Source: Cellvibrio mixtus subsp. mixtus J3-8 (GTDB taxonomy: Bacteria; Pseudomonadota; Gammaproteobacteria; Pseudomonadales; Cellvibrionaceae). Taken from it: a stretch of DNA of 64,000 bases. The stretch's first letter is position 1. Each line of letters opens with the position of its first letter. The position numbers and the translations under genes were made by a program. The DNA is taken from assembly GCF_000766945.1 (NCBI RefSeq), contig NZ_ALBT01000078.1:1-64000 (forward strand), in the 5' to 3' direction. The notes beneath the pieces are model-generated. The model was not told the origin of the DNA and did not search any database. It was given only the letters and a program-made list of their open reading frames with translations. Positions 42,224 through 50,872 of the stretch are shown here, piece by piece.

Positions 42224-42739
42224 TTATTTGAACACGCTTGCCATTTCATTAAGCGTAGAAGCAAACTCATTGGCTTCAGTGATATTTAACCCGCCGGTCT
42301 TAACTTTTTCTATTAAATTTTTGCAAGATTCTATTTTTTTCTTTTTGCTTCCAACAATTTTATTATCTACAAATGAATTGCCTGTCTTCTCAAATTCTCG
42401 GCGAATCGTTTCTTGAAAAAAGGAGTAGCTTTCAGCCCCCTTTGTGTCCAAGATATTCACTGATAACTCCGTAAAATAGTTTATTGATGTTGTGTAATAT
42501 ATGGCGTTCTGAGACTGCCACATTTCAGCTAAAGATTTTGCGAAGCCACCTGACTCACCAAGAATTGGGGCGCAAGTTGAACCTAGGCGGCCTATACTGA
42601 AATTTATTGACCCAACAAAAGTTGCAGCTGCACTTCTGGGCTCCGAAAATTTTGGTGGGGCTGACGGAGCATCTGCTGCAAAACTACTCGTGACTATTGC
42701 AGCTGAGGCCAATAATGATAAATATAGATTTTGGAGCAT
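42224..42739 (-). CDS. Exported cassette protein, unknown function
   Basis: 171 residues with a Sec signal peptide (LYLSLLASAAIVTSSFAADA, cleaved after FAA or SFA). The mature protein is mostly helical with two conserved-looking Cys (STCAPILG, ESCKNLIEKV). Ribosome site GAGGAAAAAC precedes ATG 42739. Its stop lies near the attC site 8. I do not recognise a family. Confidence 0.7.
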   Translation of the reverse strand: MLQNLYLSLLASAAIVTSSFAADAPSAPPKFSEPRSAAATFVGSINFSIGRLGSTCAPILGESGGFAKSLAEMWQSQNAIYYTTSINYFTELSVNILDTKGAESYSFFQETIRREFEKTGNSFVDNKIVGSKKKKIESCKNLIEKVKTGGLNITEANEFASTLNEMASVFK

Positions 42740-42757
42740 GTTTTTCCTCTACTTAAA

Positions 42758-42807
42758 TTCTGTCCAGTGGAGCGAAGTGGAACGATGTTTGACCGCTTTG
42801 TTAAATG
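42758..42807 (-). repeat. Partial attC site
   Basis: Left core ATTTAAC, fitting RYYYAAC, and the arm region TTCCACTTCGCTCCACTGGAC, but the right half is missing. A one-base uncertainty in coordinates is possible. The stop codon of the next gene overlaps it. Confidence 0.55.
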
Positions 42808-43148
42808 CCCCACTCAACACCACTAACTGAATTTATGTTCCCAACTATTCTTTCAACTATAACTTTAGCTTGTTGTTCCGGCTTTTTACTAACCTTTCCG
42901 AATATTCGTTTCAAGAGTGGGATGCTTTGCTCTGGCCATATTTGCCATAGAGTAGGATTTGACGGTTCGTCATTTTTACCCATATAGAACACTATTGATT
43001 CATTTTCTATAGTGGTACTAATGATGCACATAAAATCTTCATGCACTGGCTCGGATGGATTCAAACCCAGCGAAGCGAATTCATTGAACATGTAACGTGC
43101 CAGTTCTTTATTTGAATTAAAATTTGAAGATTTAAAGTAGAGATTCAA
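42801..43148 (-). CDS. Cassette protein, unknown function
   Basis: 115 residues from TTG 43148 (an ATG two codons earlier leads to a stop). Soluble, alpha/beta (NFNSNKELARYMFNEFASLGLNPSEPVHEDFMCIISTTIENESIVFYMGKNDEPSNPTLWQIWPEQ), ends in GVEWGI. Its conserved WQIWPEQSIPLLKRIFG segment hints at a real protein. No family found. It is the first cassette in array 2 in transcription order. Confidence 0.6.
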   Translation of the reverse strand: MNLYFKSSNFNSNKELARYMFNEFASLGLNPSEPVHEDFMCIISTTIENESIVFYMGKNDEPSNPTLWQIWPEQSIPLLKRIFGKVSKKPEQQAKVIVERIVGNINSVSGVEWGI

Positions 43149-43476
43149 TTCATTATTACCTGCTTAGAGAATCTAGCCATTGAGACCATTTAACAATGTT
43201 ATTAGCCGGAAAGTTTCCGCCTTTCAAACCGGAAGCTTTCCGTCTAAGTTTTTGATTGGTGATTTATAGCATACCCACCAATTACGCGCCATTACAGGCT
43301 CTAAGGGACTTTCATCCAGATTGGCCACTGGATGAAAGACGGAAAATTTCCTTGCTAATTCTTTTGTGGAGTCGATATTCGCACAGTGCAGATCAGGTGG
43401 TCGCTACAAATGTTAAAAAGTCAACGCTAGGTATTTATTTCGCCTATTAATCTGGTTTTTTTACTCAGCGTGCGCG
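43149..43476. other. Gap between array 2 and the second C4-like RNA
   Basis: 328 bases without a credible gene. Holds a 10-bp inverted repeat CTTTCATCCA (43309-43318) and TGGATGAAAG (43329-43338) and, at 43206-43243, two short palindromes, GGAAAGTTTCC and GGAAGCTTTCC. No integrase or attI is seen, as in the matching gap of array 1. Confidence 0.5.
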
Positions 43477-43505
43477 TTGACAACACTACCCTCATCCCCT
43501 AACCT
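43477..43505 (+). promoter_or_regulatory. Sigma-70 promoter of the C4-like RNA, copy 2
   Basis: TTGACA at 43477-43482, 17 bases, TAACCT at 43500-43505. Same boxes and spacing as 2513-2541, though the spacer bases differ. Confidence 0.75.
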
Positions 43506-43511
43506 GCCCGC

Positions 43512-43695
43512 GCTGCGGTAAATCCCGCAGTCGGGATTACGACCCCCGACAACAGATCGGCACTAAATACGTGAGTATTTTGTGTCCTCGCACAGCTTTG
43601 CCTGTTTGTTATGGCGGCTGGGTGGGGCCACCTTCGGGTGGGCCGGTGTGATCTGTTGCCGGTGGTCGTAACCCTGCTCAGTCCGCCCCCATGAA
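43512..43695 (+). ncRNA. C4-like antisense RNA, copy 2 (candidate)
   Basis: Same structure as copy 1 with paired changes. TTACGACC (43537-43544) matches GGTCGTAA (43664-43671); AACAGATC (43551-43558) matches GATCTGTT (43650-43657). The hairpin has become GGCCACC-TTCG-GGTGGGCC. Downstream targets TTACGACC (43696-43703) and AACAGATCA (43721-43729) again repeat the 5' segments and lie before the start codon. Every segment differs from copy 1, yet all complementarity is kept. Conserved unpaired parts are CTGCTCAGTCCGCCCCCAT and TTTTGTGTCCTCGCACAG. Confidence 0.65.
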
Positions 43696-43743
43696 TTACG
43701 ACCTCATGTGGCGGTTTACAAACAGATCAAAGAGATTTTTATT

Positions 43744-44061
43744 ATGGATAATACCGTTCTTCCTCCCCCGTTCCCCACGTCCCTTGTTATTAAACTCGAT
43801 CAACTTCAATACACGTTTTATCAACAATCCCGGCTGGAAATTCATTCGCCTGCTGGCAAAGTGCTTACTGTTATTAGCAAACCATTACCCGCAAATACAG
43901 AAGATGATGCGCTTTACCAGTTGTGGGCGCAGGCGTGTTTACTGGAGATATTGTTTGATCAAATTAACGAGCGAATGAAATTACCGCAGCGGGCGATTAA
44001 TAGTATCGCGCATGTAATTAACAGGATTGATGGGCATCTTAAGAAACAGTTATCAATGTAG
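43744..44061 (+). CDS. Small protein under C4-like RNA control, copy 2
   Basis: 105 residues from ATG 43744 (MDNTVLPPPFP); the ATG at 43708 lies in the RNA target region and is rejected. Clearly paralogous to the protein at 2787: IKLDQLQYTFYQQSRLEIHSP, AxxEDDALYQLWAQACLLEILFDQI and the end INRIDGHLKKQLSM. The first ten residues and the middle (GKVLTVISKPLPANT) diverge. Function unknown. AAAGAGATTTTTATT is the ribosome-binding region, next to the antisense target. Confidence 0.75.
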   Translation: MDNTVLPPPFPTSLVIKLDQLQYTFYQQSRLEIHSPAGKVLTVISKPLPANTEDDALYQLWAQACLLEILFDQINERMKLPQRAINSIAHVINRIDGHLKKQLSM

Positions 44062-44067
44062 AAAAAA

Positions 44068-44098
44068 CAAAGGCGGCAGCGCCGCCTTTGTGATCAAT
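44068..44098. terminator. Intrinsic terminator, shared by convergent genes
   Basis: CAAAGGCGGC, loop AGC, GCCGCCTTTG (10-bp perfect stem) then ATCAATTTTTATTTTCC. Ends the small protein gene at 44061 and, from the other side, may serve the amidase gene ending at 44094. Confidence 0.85.
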
Positions 44099-45059
44099 TT
44101 TTATTTTCCGGATTGTCCGTCAACCAGATAACTTTTTGCTCTGATACATGTTGTTGCCCGATTATCTCCCGATACAATTCCGGCTTGCGCGCCTGTTTAT
44201 AGCGAGTGCCACCTGCCTGGGCCAATTTTTCAGGATGCAGCGTAGCGATTGCAAATCCTTCATCCAGACGCGGGCATTCAGCAATGACATCACCGAAAGG
44301 ATCGATGATCATTGAGCAGCCATTTTTTAATTGATCATCGTCCATTCCAATCGGATTCGAAAACACAACATAGATTCCGTTATCGTACGCCCGTGCCGGA
44401 AGCCATTTCATAAGCCAGGCCCTGCCCTTCAGCCCTTCAAATTCCGCACGGAGTGATGTTGGGTCCGCATCCCGGTTTTTCCACAATTCGGGATCAACAA
44501 AGCCAGCTCCCGGCCGCGTTGATGGAGTACACATAGTCACATGCGGCATAAATATAACCTGCGCACCCAACAGCGTCGTTGCTCTGACATTTTCAATGAC
44601 ATTATTGTCGTAGCAAATCAATATTCCACACTTCCAGCCTTCAATATCAAAAACGATATATTCATTGCCGGGCGATAAATGCGGATTAATAAACGGATGG
44701 ATTTTCCGATACTTTCCAACAATACCGTTTGGTCCAACACAAATATAAGCTTTATAAAGCTTGTCATCCTCACCCAATTCAAAAAGGCCCGCTAGCACAT
44801 AAATATCCAGTTTTTTTGCTATGTCTATTAACCTTGATGTGCTCTCCCCTGAGGGAATGCTTTCGGATAGCTTCACCAATTGGTCACGGGATAATTTTCT
44901 GGCAAAGGTGTAACCGGTAATCGAACATTCGTGGAAAGCAACGACTTTCGCCCCGGCAGCAGCGGCTCGTTCGCAGAAATCCTGTATACGCCCCAGGTTA
45001 AATTTTTTATCCCCGCTCGCGTTTTCAAACTGAACGGTTGCAATTTTTAATGAATTCAT
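44094..45059 (-). CDS. Carbon-nitrogen hydrolase (nitrilase superfamily)
   Basis: 321 residues, soluble. Catalytic triad Glu (FHECSITGY), Lys (YRKIHPF) and Cys (GILICYDNNV) of the nitrilase/amidase fold, in the expected order and spacing. RAYDNGIYVVFSNPIG and GDVIAECP complete the family pattern. It should hydrolyse a small amide or nitrile; the substrate is unclear. Divergent from the flavin-dependent gene at 45218, so the two may share a promoter region and a pathway. Confidence 0.9.
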   Translation of the reverse strand: MNSLKIATVQFENASGDKKFNLGRIQDFCERAAAAGAKVVAFHECSITGYTFARKLSRDQLVKLSESIPSGESTSRLIDIAKKLDIYVLAGLFELGEDDKLYKAYICVGPNGIVGKYRKIHPFINPHLSPGNEYIVFDIEGWKCGILICYDNNVIENVRATTLLGAQVIFMPHVTMCTPSTRPGAGFVDPELWKNRDADPTSLRAEFEGLKGRAWLMKWLPARAYDNGIYVVFSNPIGMDDDQLKNGCSMIIDPFGDVIAECPRLDEGFAIATLHPEKLAQAGGTRYKQARKPELYREIIGQQHVSEQKVIWLTDNPENKN

Positions 45060-45217
45060 TTTCTCTCGAACTCTTCTCTCTTATTGAATGTCAAAGGTAA
45101 CTGATTTTAATCCGCCCACCGATAATCGCAAAAGGTGTGATATATCGCTTTTCTTGCCAGGTCGAACCGGAAGCGGATCATCTGTTTTTTTACGGAAGGC
45201 AGCATAACGACTTATAC

Positions 45218-46195
45218 ATGACTATGAAATTAATTTCCTATCAAGCATCTCACGAACAATTTTCTCCCAGCGATTTGCTGAGGTTTATTAAATTGGCCGA
45301 ACAGGCAGGTTTCACATCTTGCCATTCCTCCGACCATTTTCATCCGTGGAGTGCGCGCCAGGGCCATAGTGGCCATGTTTATAGTTGGCTTGGCGCCGCG
45401 TTGGAGGCAACACGATTTCCGGTTTATTTTATTACCACGCCCGGGCAACGTTATCACCCGGCAGTGGTCGCGCAGGCGATTGCAACGCTTGAGGAAATGT
45501 ATCCCGGTAGACTGGGAGTATCCCTCGGTAGCGGAGAAGCATTGAACGAGCACATAACCGGTGCGCCATGGCCAGAAAAAACTCTTCGCAATGAACGGTT
45601 GCGGGAATGTGCCACGGTTATTCGTAATTTACTTAAGGGCGACAAAGTAAATCATTGGGGTTTGGTAAACGTTCATGAAGCAAAACTTTATACACTTCCA
45701 AAAAGAATCCCGCCATTGAATTGTGCTGCCCTCTCACAGGAAACGGCGAAATGGGCAGCAAGCTGGGCTGATGGGCTGTTAACAATTCATCGTCCATCGC
45801 CGCAGCTGCAAGCAATCATACAAGCGTTCAGGAGCAATGGTGGTGAAGGAAAACCTATCCATGTTAAATTAACCTTCGCTTATGATCGTGATTTATCCAT
45901 CGCAAAAGAACACGCGTTTGATCAATGGCGAACCAACTGCCTGGACACTCGTCTGCTTGCTACGATTCAAACGGTTGAGGAATTTGATGCAGCGAGCGAA
46001 CAATGCACTCTGGAAACGATATTACGACATATACCGGTAAGCTCACAGCCCGCCGATTTTATCCATATCATCAAAGAAATTTTCGCGCTCGGTGTTGATC
46101 ATGTAATCCTGCACAATGTCGGTAAAAACCAGGAATTATTTATTGAGGATTTTGCAATACATGTACTGCCGTCGTTAAAGCAGGATTGCACCTGA
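45218..46195 (+). CDS. LLM-class flavin-dependent oxidoreductase
   Basis: 325 residues from ATG 45218 (MTMKLISYQASHEQFSPSDLLRFIKLAEQAGFTSCHSSDHFHPW); the earlier ATG 45137 adds 27 unusual residues. Luciferase-like monooxygenase fold resembling the F420-dependent glucose-6-phosphate dehydrogenase subgroup (SDHFHPW; EALNEHITGAPWPE; RNERLRECATVIRNLLKG). This group uses FMN or F420. Whether this organism has F420 is unknown. Confidence 0.85.
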   Translation: MTMKLISYQASHEQFSPSDLLRFIKLAEQAGFTSCHSSDHFHPWSARQGHSGHVYSWLGAALEATRFPVYFITTPGQRYHPAVVAQAIATLEEMYPGRLGVSLGSGEALNEHITGAPWPEKTLRNERLRECATVIRNLLKGDKVNHWGLVNVHEAKLYTLPKRIPPLNCAALSQETAKWAASWADGLLTIHRPSPQLQAIIQAFRSNGGEGKPIHVKLTFAYDRDLSIAKEHAFDQWRTNCLDTRLLATIQTVEEFDAASEQCTLETILRHIPVSSQPADFIHIIKEIFALGVDHVILHNVGKNQELFIEDFAIHVLPSLKQDCT

Positions 46196-46210
46196 CCAAC
46201 AATGTTAAAT

Positions 46211-46236
46211 AAAAAGGGACTTTCGTCCCTTTTTTG
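46211..46236. terminator. Intrinsic terminator
   Basis: AAAAAGGGAC, loop TTTC, GTCCCTTTTTT. Works for both the oxidoreductase (plus) and hemerythrin (minus) genes, whose ends meet here. Confidence 0.88.
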
Positions 46237-46241
46237 AAACA

Positions 46242-46724
46242 CTACTCTAATGCAGCCTTCAGCTCTTCTTTGCGAGCCTCCAGTTGCGCGCCCAGCTCAA
46301 TTAAATCGAGCCGGGATTCCTTAACTTTCGGGAAGATCTCATTTTGCTCTTCCTTAACATGGTGCTTAACATACTCGGACAATACCTTCACTTTAGCGTC
46401 GTATAGCTCGCTACCCGGTTCCTCGCTTTGTATTTGCGCGATCAGGTACTTTAACGTTTCATGCTCAACCTTCGCTTCAGGTACTAAAGATTTATCTTTT
46501 AGTACTTTTTGGACCGCAGGATAAAAGATCTCCTCTTCAATCTGCGCATGGATGGTCAACTCCTGGCATATTTCCAGTGCGAGCGCTTGTTTCTTGTCAG
46601 CGGAACGAGTCGACTCGAATTTTTCAAACAGATCATTAACCAGCTTATGGTCTGCACGCAATAAACGCGTAGCTTCCTGGGCTTTACCGGCAAGTGGAAT
46701 AACTTTCTTGGCTGAATTGGGCAT
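46242..46724 (-). CDS. Hemerythrin HHE-domain protein
   Basis: 160 residues. Hemerythrin-like helical bundle: LLRADHKLVNDLFEKFE, LTIHAQIEEEIFYP, HETLKYLIAQI and YVKHHVKEEQNEIFPKV supply the His/Glu ligands of a di-iron site (H..., HxxxEEE..., H..., HHxxEE). Such proteins bind oxygen or act in stress. RBS GGAGAAAGCATT before ATG 46724. It starts a stress-gene block. Confidence 0.93.
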   Translation of the reverse strand: MPNSAKKVIPLAGKAQEATRLLRADHKLVNDLFEKFESTRSADKKQALALEICQELTIHAQIEEEIFYPAVQKVLKDKSLVPEAKVEHETLKYLIAQIQSEEPGSELYDAKVKVLSEYVKHHVKEEQNEIFPKVKESRLDLIELGAQLEARKEELKAALE

Positions 46725-47241
46725 AATGCTTTCTCCAAAATTTGAAACACGGTGAAAATAAAAATTATGCGTACGAAAAATTCATTAATTTTTATACCAT
46801 CATTAAAAATGCAATATGGATACCAATCCCTCTATTTTGACACCGATGACAACGTTCCTGGCAATATCAAACGTGATTATTAACTTCACAAAAATTTTTA
46901 TAGCGTGATTTTGAAGTATTTACATGAAGGTGATGAATATTTTTCTACTGAAACCAATCCCGGGATAGAGAAATAATACGAACAATTAAACCGGTAAAAA
47001 TTTTTAGCTGACTTGTACAATTAATTTTTATTTAAATATTTTGCAATTTATTCAACACTCACGTAAATAAATTGCATCCATGTCATTGAAACTATCATTT
47101 CTTTACTAATTTCGCGCCAAAACAGCTCCATATGACGCCAAACCTGAAACCGGTATTCAATTTGCATTAAGAGAGGCTCCCCTGCATGCGAGAGAAAATT
47201 ACTCTCGTGCCCTTTTCTTCCGTTAAATAGGGAGACATTCG
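46725..47241. other. Gap with the hemerythrin and dehydrogenase promoters
   Basis: About 517 bases without a gene. One hairpin CGAGAG (47189-47194) / CTCTCG (47202-47207) followed by TGCCCTTTTCTT lies 35 bases before the dehydrogenase ATG. No clear promoter boxes for either gene. Confidence 0.4.
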
Positions 47242-48462
47242 ATGAAAGCTATAGTATTCCATGATATTGGCGATATACGCCTCGAAGATGTACCTGAACC
47301 TAAAATTGAACAACCTACCGATGCTATTGTGCGAATCACTACATCCGCAATATGCGGAACCGATTTACATTTTGTGCGTGGCACCCTGGGTGGAATGAAA
47401 AAAGGAATCATCCTCGGCCATGAAGCGGTGGGAATTGTTGAAGCCCTCGGTGATGATGTCAGAAACCTTCAAATCGGGGATCGCGTAGTAGTGCCCTCCA
47501 CTATCGCCTGCGGTAATTGTTCGTATTGCCGCGCTGGCTACTACGCCCAGTGTGACAATTCAAATCCCCATGGAAAATCCTCAGGCACTGCATTTTTTAG
47601 CGGACCTGAAAATAGCGGATCGTTTAATGGATTGCAGGCGGAAAAAGCGCGTATTCCATTCGCACATATTGGTTTAATTAAATTGCCAATTGAGATTACC
47701 GATGATCAAGCAATTTTACTTTCCGATATTTTCCCCACCGGTTATTTCGGCGCTGAAATGGCTGAGATTACACCCGGTGACACGGTTGCGGTATTTGGTT
47801 GCGGTCCGGTAGGTCAATTTGCGATTGCCAGTGCAAAACTTATGGGCGCATCACGCGTCTTTGCCATTGATAAACACAAAGATCGCCTTACCATGGCGCA
47901 GGCACAAGGTGCGGAAGTTATTAATTTTGAACAGGAAGATCCCGTTAGCACATTGCAACGTATGACCAACGGTATCGGTGTTGACCGTGCGATTGATGCT
48001 GTTGGTGTTGATGCAGAACATTCGCATCATCATGGCAAGGATAAGGAAACCAAAGAAAAAATTAAAAAATTTGAACAAGAAGTAAAGGAACTTGCACCGG
48101 TCACTGCACCGGATGGGAAAAACTGGATTCCCGGTGATGGCCCAAGCCAGGCATTACACTGGGCTGTTAATGCGCTTGCAAAAGCAGGAACATTATCAAT
48201 TATCGGGGTGTATTCTGAAAAGTCCGACGTATTTCCAATTGGCCTTGCAATGAATAAAAACCTGACGATCAACATGGGCAATTGCCACCATCGCAAATAT
48301 ATCCCCACACTGATTGAGCTGGTTGTCAGCGGAAGAATTGATCCCAGTAAAATCTTAACCAATGTTGAACCCATCGCGAATGCAATAGAGGCATTTAAGG
48401 CATTTGACAGACGTGATAACGGTTGGATAAAAGTGGAACTGCGGGCGCAAGAGGCTGAATAA
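47242..48462 (+). CDS. Zinc-dependent alcohol dehydrogenase, glutathione-independent formaldehyde dehydrogenase-like
   Basis: 406 residues. Catalytic zinc: CGTDLH and GHEAVG; structural zinc: CGNCSYCRAGYYAQC; NAD-binding VFGCGPVGQFAIASAKLMGASRVFAIDK. About 25 extra residues after HSHHHGKDKETKEKIKKFEQEV enlarge the substrate-binding domain, as in the formaldehyde dehydrogenase/dismutase group. Reduces or oxidises an aldehyde or alcohol with NAD. Ribosome site GGGAGACATTCG precedes ATG 47242. Confidence 0.93.
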   Translation: MKAIVFHDIGDIRLEDVPEPKIEQPTDAIVRITTSAICGTDLHFVRGTLGGMKKGIILGHEAVGIVEALGDDVRNLQIGDRVVVPSTIACGNCSYCRAGYYAQCDNSNPHGKSSGTAFFSGPENSGSFNGLQAEKARIPFAHIGLIKLPIEITDDQAILLSDIFPTGYFGAEMAEITPGDTVAVFGCGPVGQFAIASAKLMGASRVFAIDKHKDRLTMAQAQGAEVINFEQEDPVSTLQRMTNGIGVDRAIDAVGVDAEHSHHHGKDKETKEKIKKFEQEVKELAPVTAPDGKNWIPGDGPSQALHWAVNALAKAGTLSIIGVYSEKSDVFPIGLAMNKNLTINMGNCHHRKYIPTLIELVVSGRIDPSKILTNVEPIANAIEAFKAFDRRDNGWIKVELRAQEAE

Positions 48463-48516
48463 TATGCCAATGAAGCTGACCCATAACGTGAACGGGATTA
48501 ACGACACCCGTCTAAC

Positions 48517-49272
48517 GTGGACTTGGTTTTGATATACATCGGCACTAGCGGGATAGTGTTGCCCGGCAATAAAGAAAATTTTCCGGATGAATTCAAATCG
48601 GGGACGCGATTGCAATATTACAGCACCCTATTCAATTCGTTGGAAATAAACAGTTCATTCTATAAAACACCACAGCCGCAAACATTTTCAAAATGGGAAC
48701 ATGAAGTTAACAACGACTTCAGGTTCACCGTTAAAATGTCACGCGATATTACGCACAGCAAGAAACTTGATTTCCATCCTGAAGACCTTGAAAAATTTAT
48801 GGATGCTGCACGTCATATAGAGAGTAAAAAAGGAGCGTTGCTTATTCAATTCCCGGCCAGTATTACTGCGGATTATTGTTTTAAAATTGAAGATTTAATC
48901 AAGCAGACGCAATCATTACAAGGAGCATCAAAATGGGATATTGCAATTGAGGTTAGGCATAACAGCTGGCATAACATGGCTACCTACAACATGCTTACCC
49001 GACATGGAGCATCGATGGTTTTTCACGATATGCCAACGTCAAAAACGCCATTAGACCAGTCCGCAACAAACATTATTTACATCCGCTTTCACGGGGCCGC
49101 CGGCGACTACAAGGGAAGTTACCGCATTGACGATATGGAAAAATATATCGAATTAATAATCCATTCTTACAAAATCGGAAAGACCATATTCGTATATTTT
49201 AACAATATTATTGGAAATGCCTACGAAAACGCTTTATCGCTGCAACATTACATTCGTGAACATATTGGATAA
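48517..49272 (+). CDS. DUF72 family protein
   Basis: 251 residues from GTG 48517; TTG 48529 (LIYIGTSG) is also possible. TIM-barrel-like DUF72/YecE: IGTSGIVLPGNKENFP, YYSTLFNSLEINSSFYKTPQPQTFSKWE, FRFTVKMSRDITHSKKL, LLIQFP and EVRHNSWH. Function not known; it is found in stress clusters with dehydrogenases and catalases. Confidence 0.85.
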   Translation: MDLVLIYIGTSGIVLPGNKENFPDEFKSGTRLQYYSTLFNSLEINSSFYKTPQPQTFSKWEHEVNNDFRFTVKMSRDITHSKKLDFHPEDLEKFMDAARHIESKKGALLIQFPASITADYCFKIEDLIKQTQSLQGASKWDIAIEVRHNSWHNMATYNMLTRHGASMVFHDMPTSKTPLDQSATNIIYIRFHGAAGDYKGSYRIDDMEKYIELIIHSYKIGKTIFVYFNNIIGNAYENALSLQHYIREHIG

Positions 49273-49440
49273 ATGCAGCATCAGTTAAATACCTGTCTTT
49301 AACTCATCAAAGATTTAAATAATGTCTCCTAACGCCTGCTCCATATCGAACTACAGTTGATATGGAATGTCCCTTTTAAATGCAGCGAAAAACCGGCCGT
49401 GAGCCGAGCCATCTTCATTTAAATTCCAAAGGGGAAATCT

Positions 49441-50607
49441 ATGCGTGCATTAACTTATCACGGTAGTCACGATGTACGGGTTGATACCATGCCTGATCCA
49501 AAAATTCAGGAGCCAGACGACATCATTTTAAAAGTTACAGCAACAGCCATTTGCGGATCGGATTTGCATCTTTATCGCGGGAAAATTCCCAATACCGAGG
49601 AAGGTGATATTTTTGGCCATGAATTTATGGGAATTGTTGAAGATACGGGAGCCAATGTTACTGCTGTCAACAAAGGTGATCGCGTTGTGATTCCTTTTGT
49701 TATCGCTTGTGGTAGCTGTTTCTTTTGTTCACTCAATTTGCATTCCGCGTGTGAAACGACAAATACCGGACGAGGTGCGATCTTAAATAAAAAGCAAATT
49801 CCTCCAGGCGCAGCGCTTTTCGGCTTTAGTCATTTATACGGAGGAATTCCCGGTGGGCAGGCTGAATATGTGCGGGTACCAAAAGCCAACATTGGCCCAT
49901 TTAAGATTCCGGAAGGCCTTGATGATGAAAAGGTACTTTTCCTATCTGACATTTTGCCAACAGGATATCAAGCGGTAGTGAATGCGGGAGTAACGACAGG
50001 AAGCACACTGGTTATTTATGGCGCTGGGCCGGTCGGCCTTATGGCTGCCGCTTGCGCTCGACTTTTGGGTGCTACGCAAATTTTTATGGTGGACCACCAC
50101 CAATATCGATTAGATTTTGCGGCAAAAACCTACGGTGTTATCCCTGTTAACTTTGATGAGGTTGATGATCCTGCGGAAGCAATTATCGAGCACACAGCGG
50201 GGCATCGAGGTGTTGATGCGGTCATAGATGCAGTGGGTTTTGAAGCTAAAGGCAGCAAAATAGAAACGGTACTCACCAATTTAAAAATGGAAGGCAGCAG
50301 CGGCGCCGCGCTAAGACAATGTATTGCCGCCGTGCGACGCGGGGGAATTATTAGCGTTCCAGGAGTCTATGCCGGTTTTATCCACGGATTTCTATTTGGC
50401 GATATTTTTGAAAAAGGATTGGCAATTCGCACCGGACAAACCCATGTACAAGCACACCTTCCCAATCTTATTGAACACATTCTTCGCGGTGAGTTGCATC
50501 CTGACATTATTATTTCACATCGCCTAAGCCTCGAAGAAGCTGCGGACGGTTATCGAATTTTCGATAAGAAGGAAGATGATTGTAGAAAGGTGATACTTCG
50601 CCCTTAA
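49441..50607 (+). CDS. Zinc-dependent alcohol dehydrogenase, second copy
   Basis: 388 residues, same subfamily as the gene at 47242 ([55 protein letters not shown]). It has a shorter insertion after the NAD domain and an [16 protein letters not shown] loop. Likely isoenzymes with different substrates. Ribosome site AAGGGG precedes ATG 49441. Confidence 0.93.
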   Translation: MRALTYHGSHDVRVDTMPDPKIQEPDDIILKVTATAICGSDLHLYRGKIPNTEEGDIFGHEFMGIVEDTGANVTAVNKGDRVVIPFVIACGSCFFCSLNLHSACETTNTGRGAILNKKQIPPGAALFGFSHLYGGIPGGQAEYVRVPKANIGPFKIPEGLDDEKVLFLSDILPTGYQAVVNAGVTTGSTLVIYGAGPVGLMAAACARLLGATQIFMVDHHQYRLDFAAKTYGVIPVNFDEVDDPAEAIIEHTAGHRGVDAVIDAVGFEAKGSKIETVLTNLKMEGSSGAALRQCIAAVRRGGIISVPGVYAGFIHGFLFGDIFEKGLAIRTGQTHVQAHLPNLIEHILRGELHPDIIISHRLSLEEAADGYRIFDKKEDDCRKVILRP

Positions 50608-50647
50608 AAAAAATATCTCATCAACCAGCGTAAATTTTCCATCGGGA

Positions 50648-50671
50648 AGTCATGCCTCCACAGGCATGACT
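50648..50671 (+). terminator. Hairpin after the dehydrogenase gene
   Basis: AGTCATGCCT, loop CCAC, AGGCATGACT. Perfect 10-bp stem without a T-run, so weak as a terminator. Confidence 0.5.
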
Positions 50672-50872
50672 GTTAGCAAATACGTAATCAATTGCAATAG
50701 CCCTGTAAAATTTTCATGGATTTTTACTTTTAAAAATTACACAGCACTTAATAATGTCGTCTCTTTCAAATAATTGTCACTAGCATCATCCGATATACCT
50801 CATTTGCCAGTAATTAATAATTGGCTCATTTCTTGAAGTAATTTCTCCACCTTAATTTTTTAAGAAATCACT

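Noticed and set aside
43256-43450. 64-codon plus-strand frame between array 2 and the second C4-like RNA
   Set aside because: No ribosome site, poor composition, and an inverted repeat runs through it.
49326-49365. attC-like sequence CCTAACGCCTGCTCC before the second dehydrogenase
   Set aside because: Only one core box; a short inverted repeat CCATATC/GATATGG follows but the other attC half is missing.
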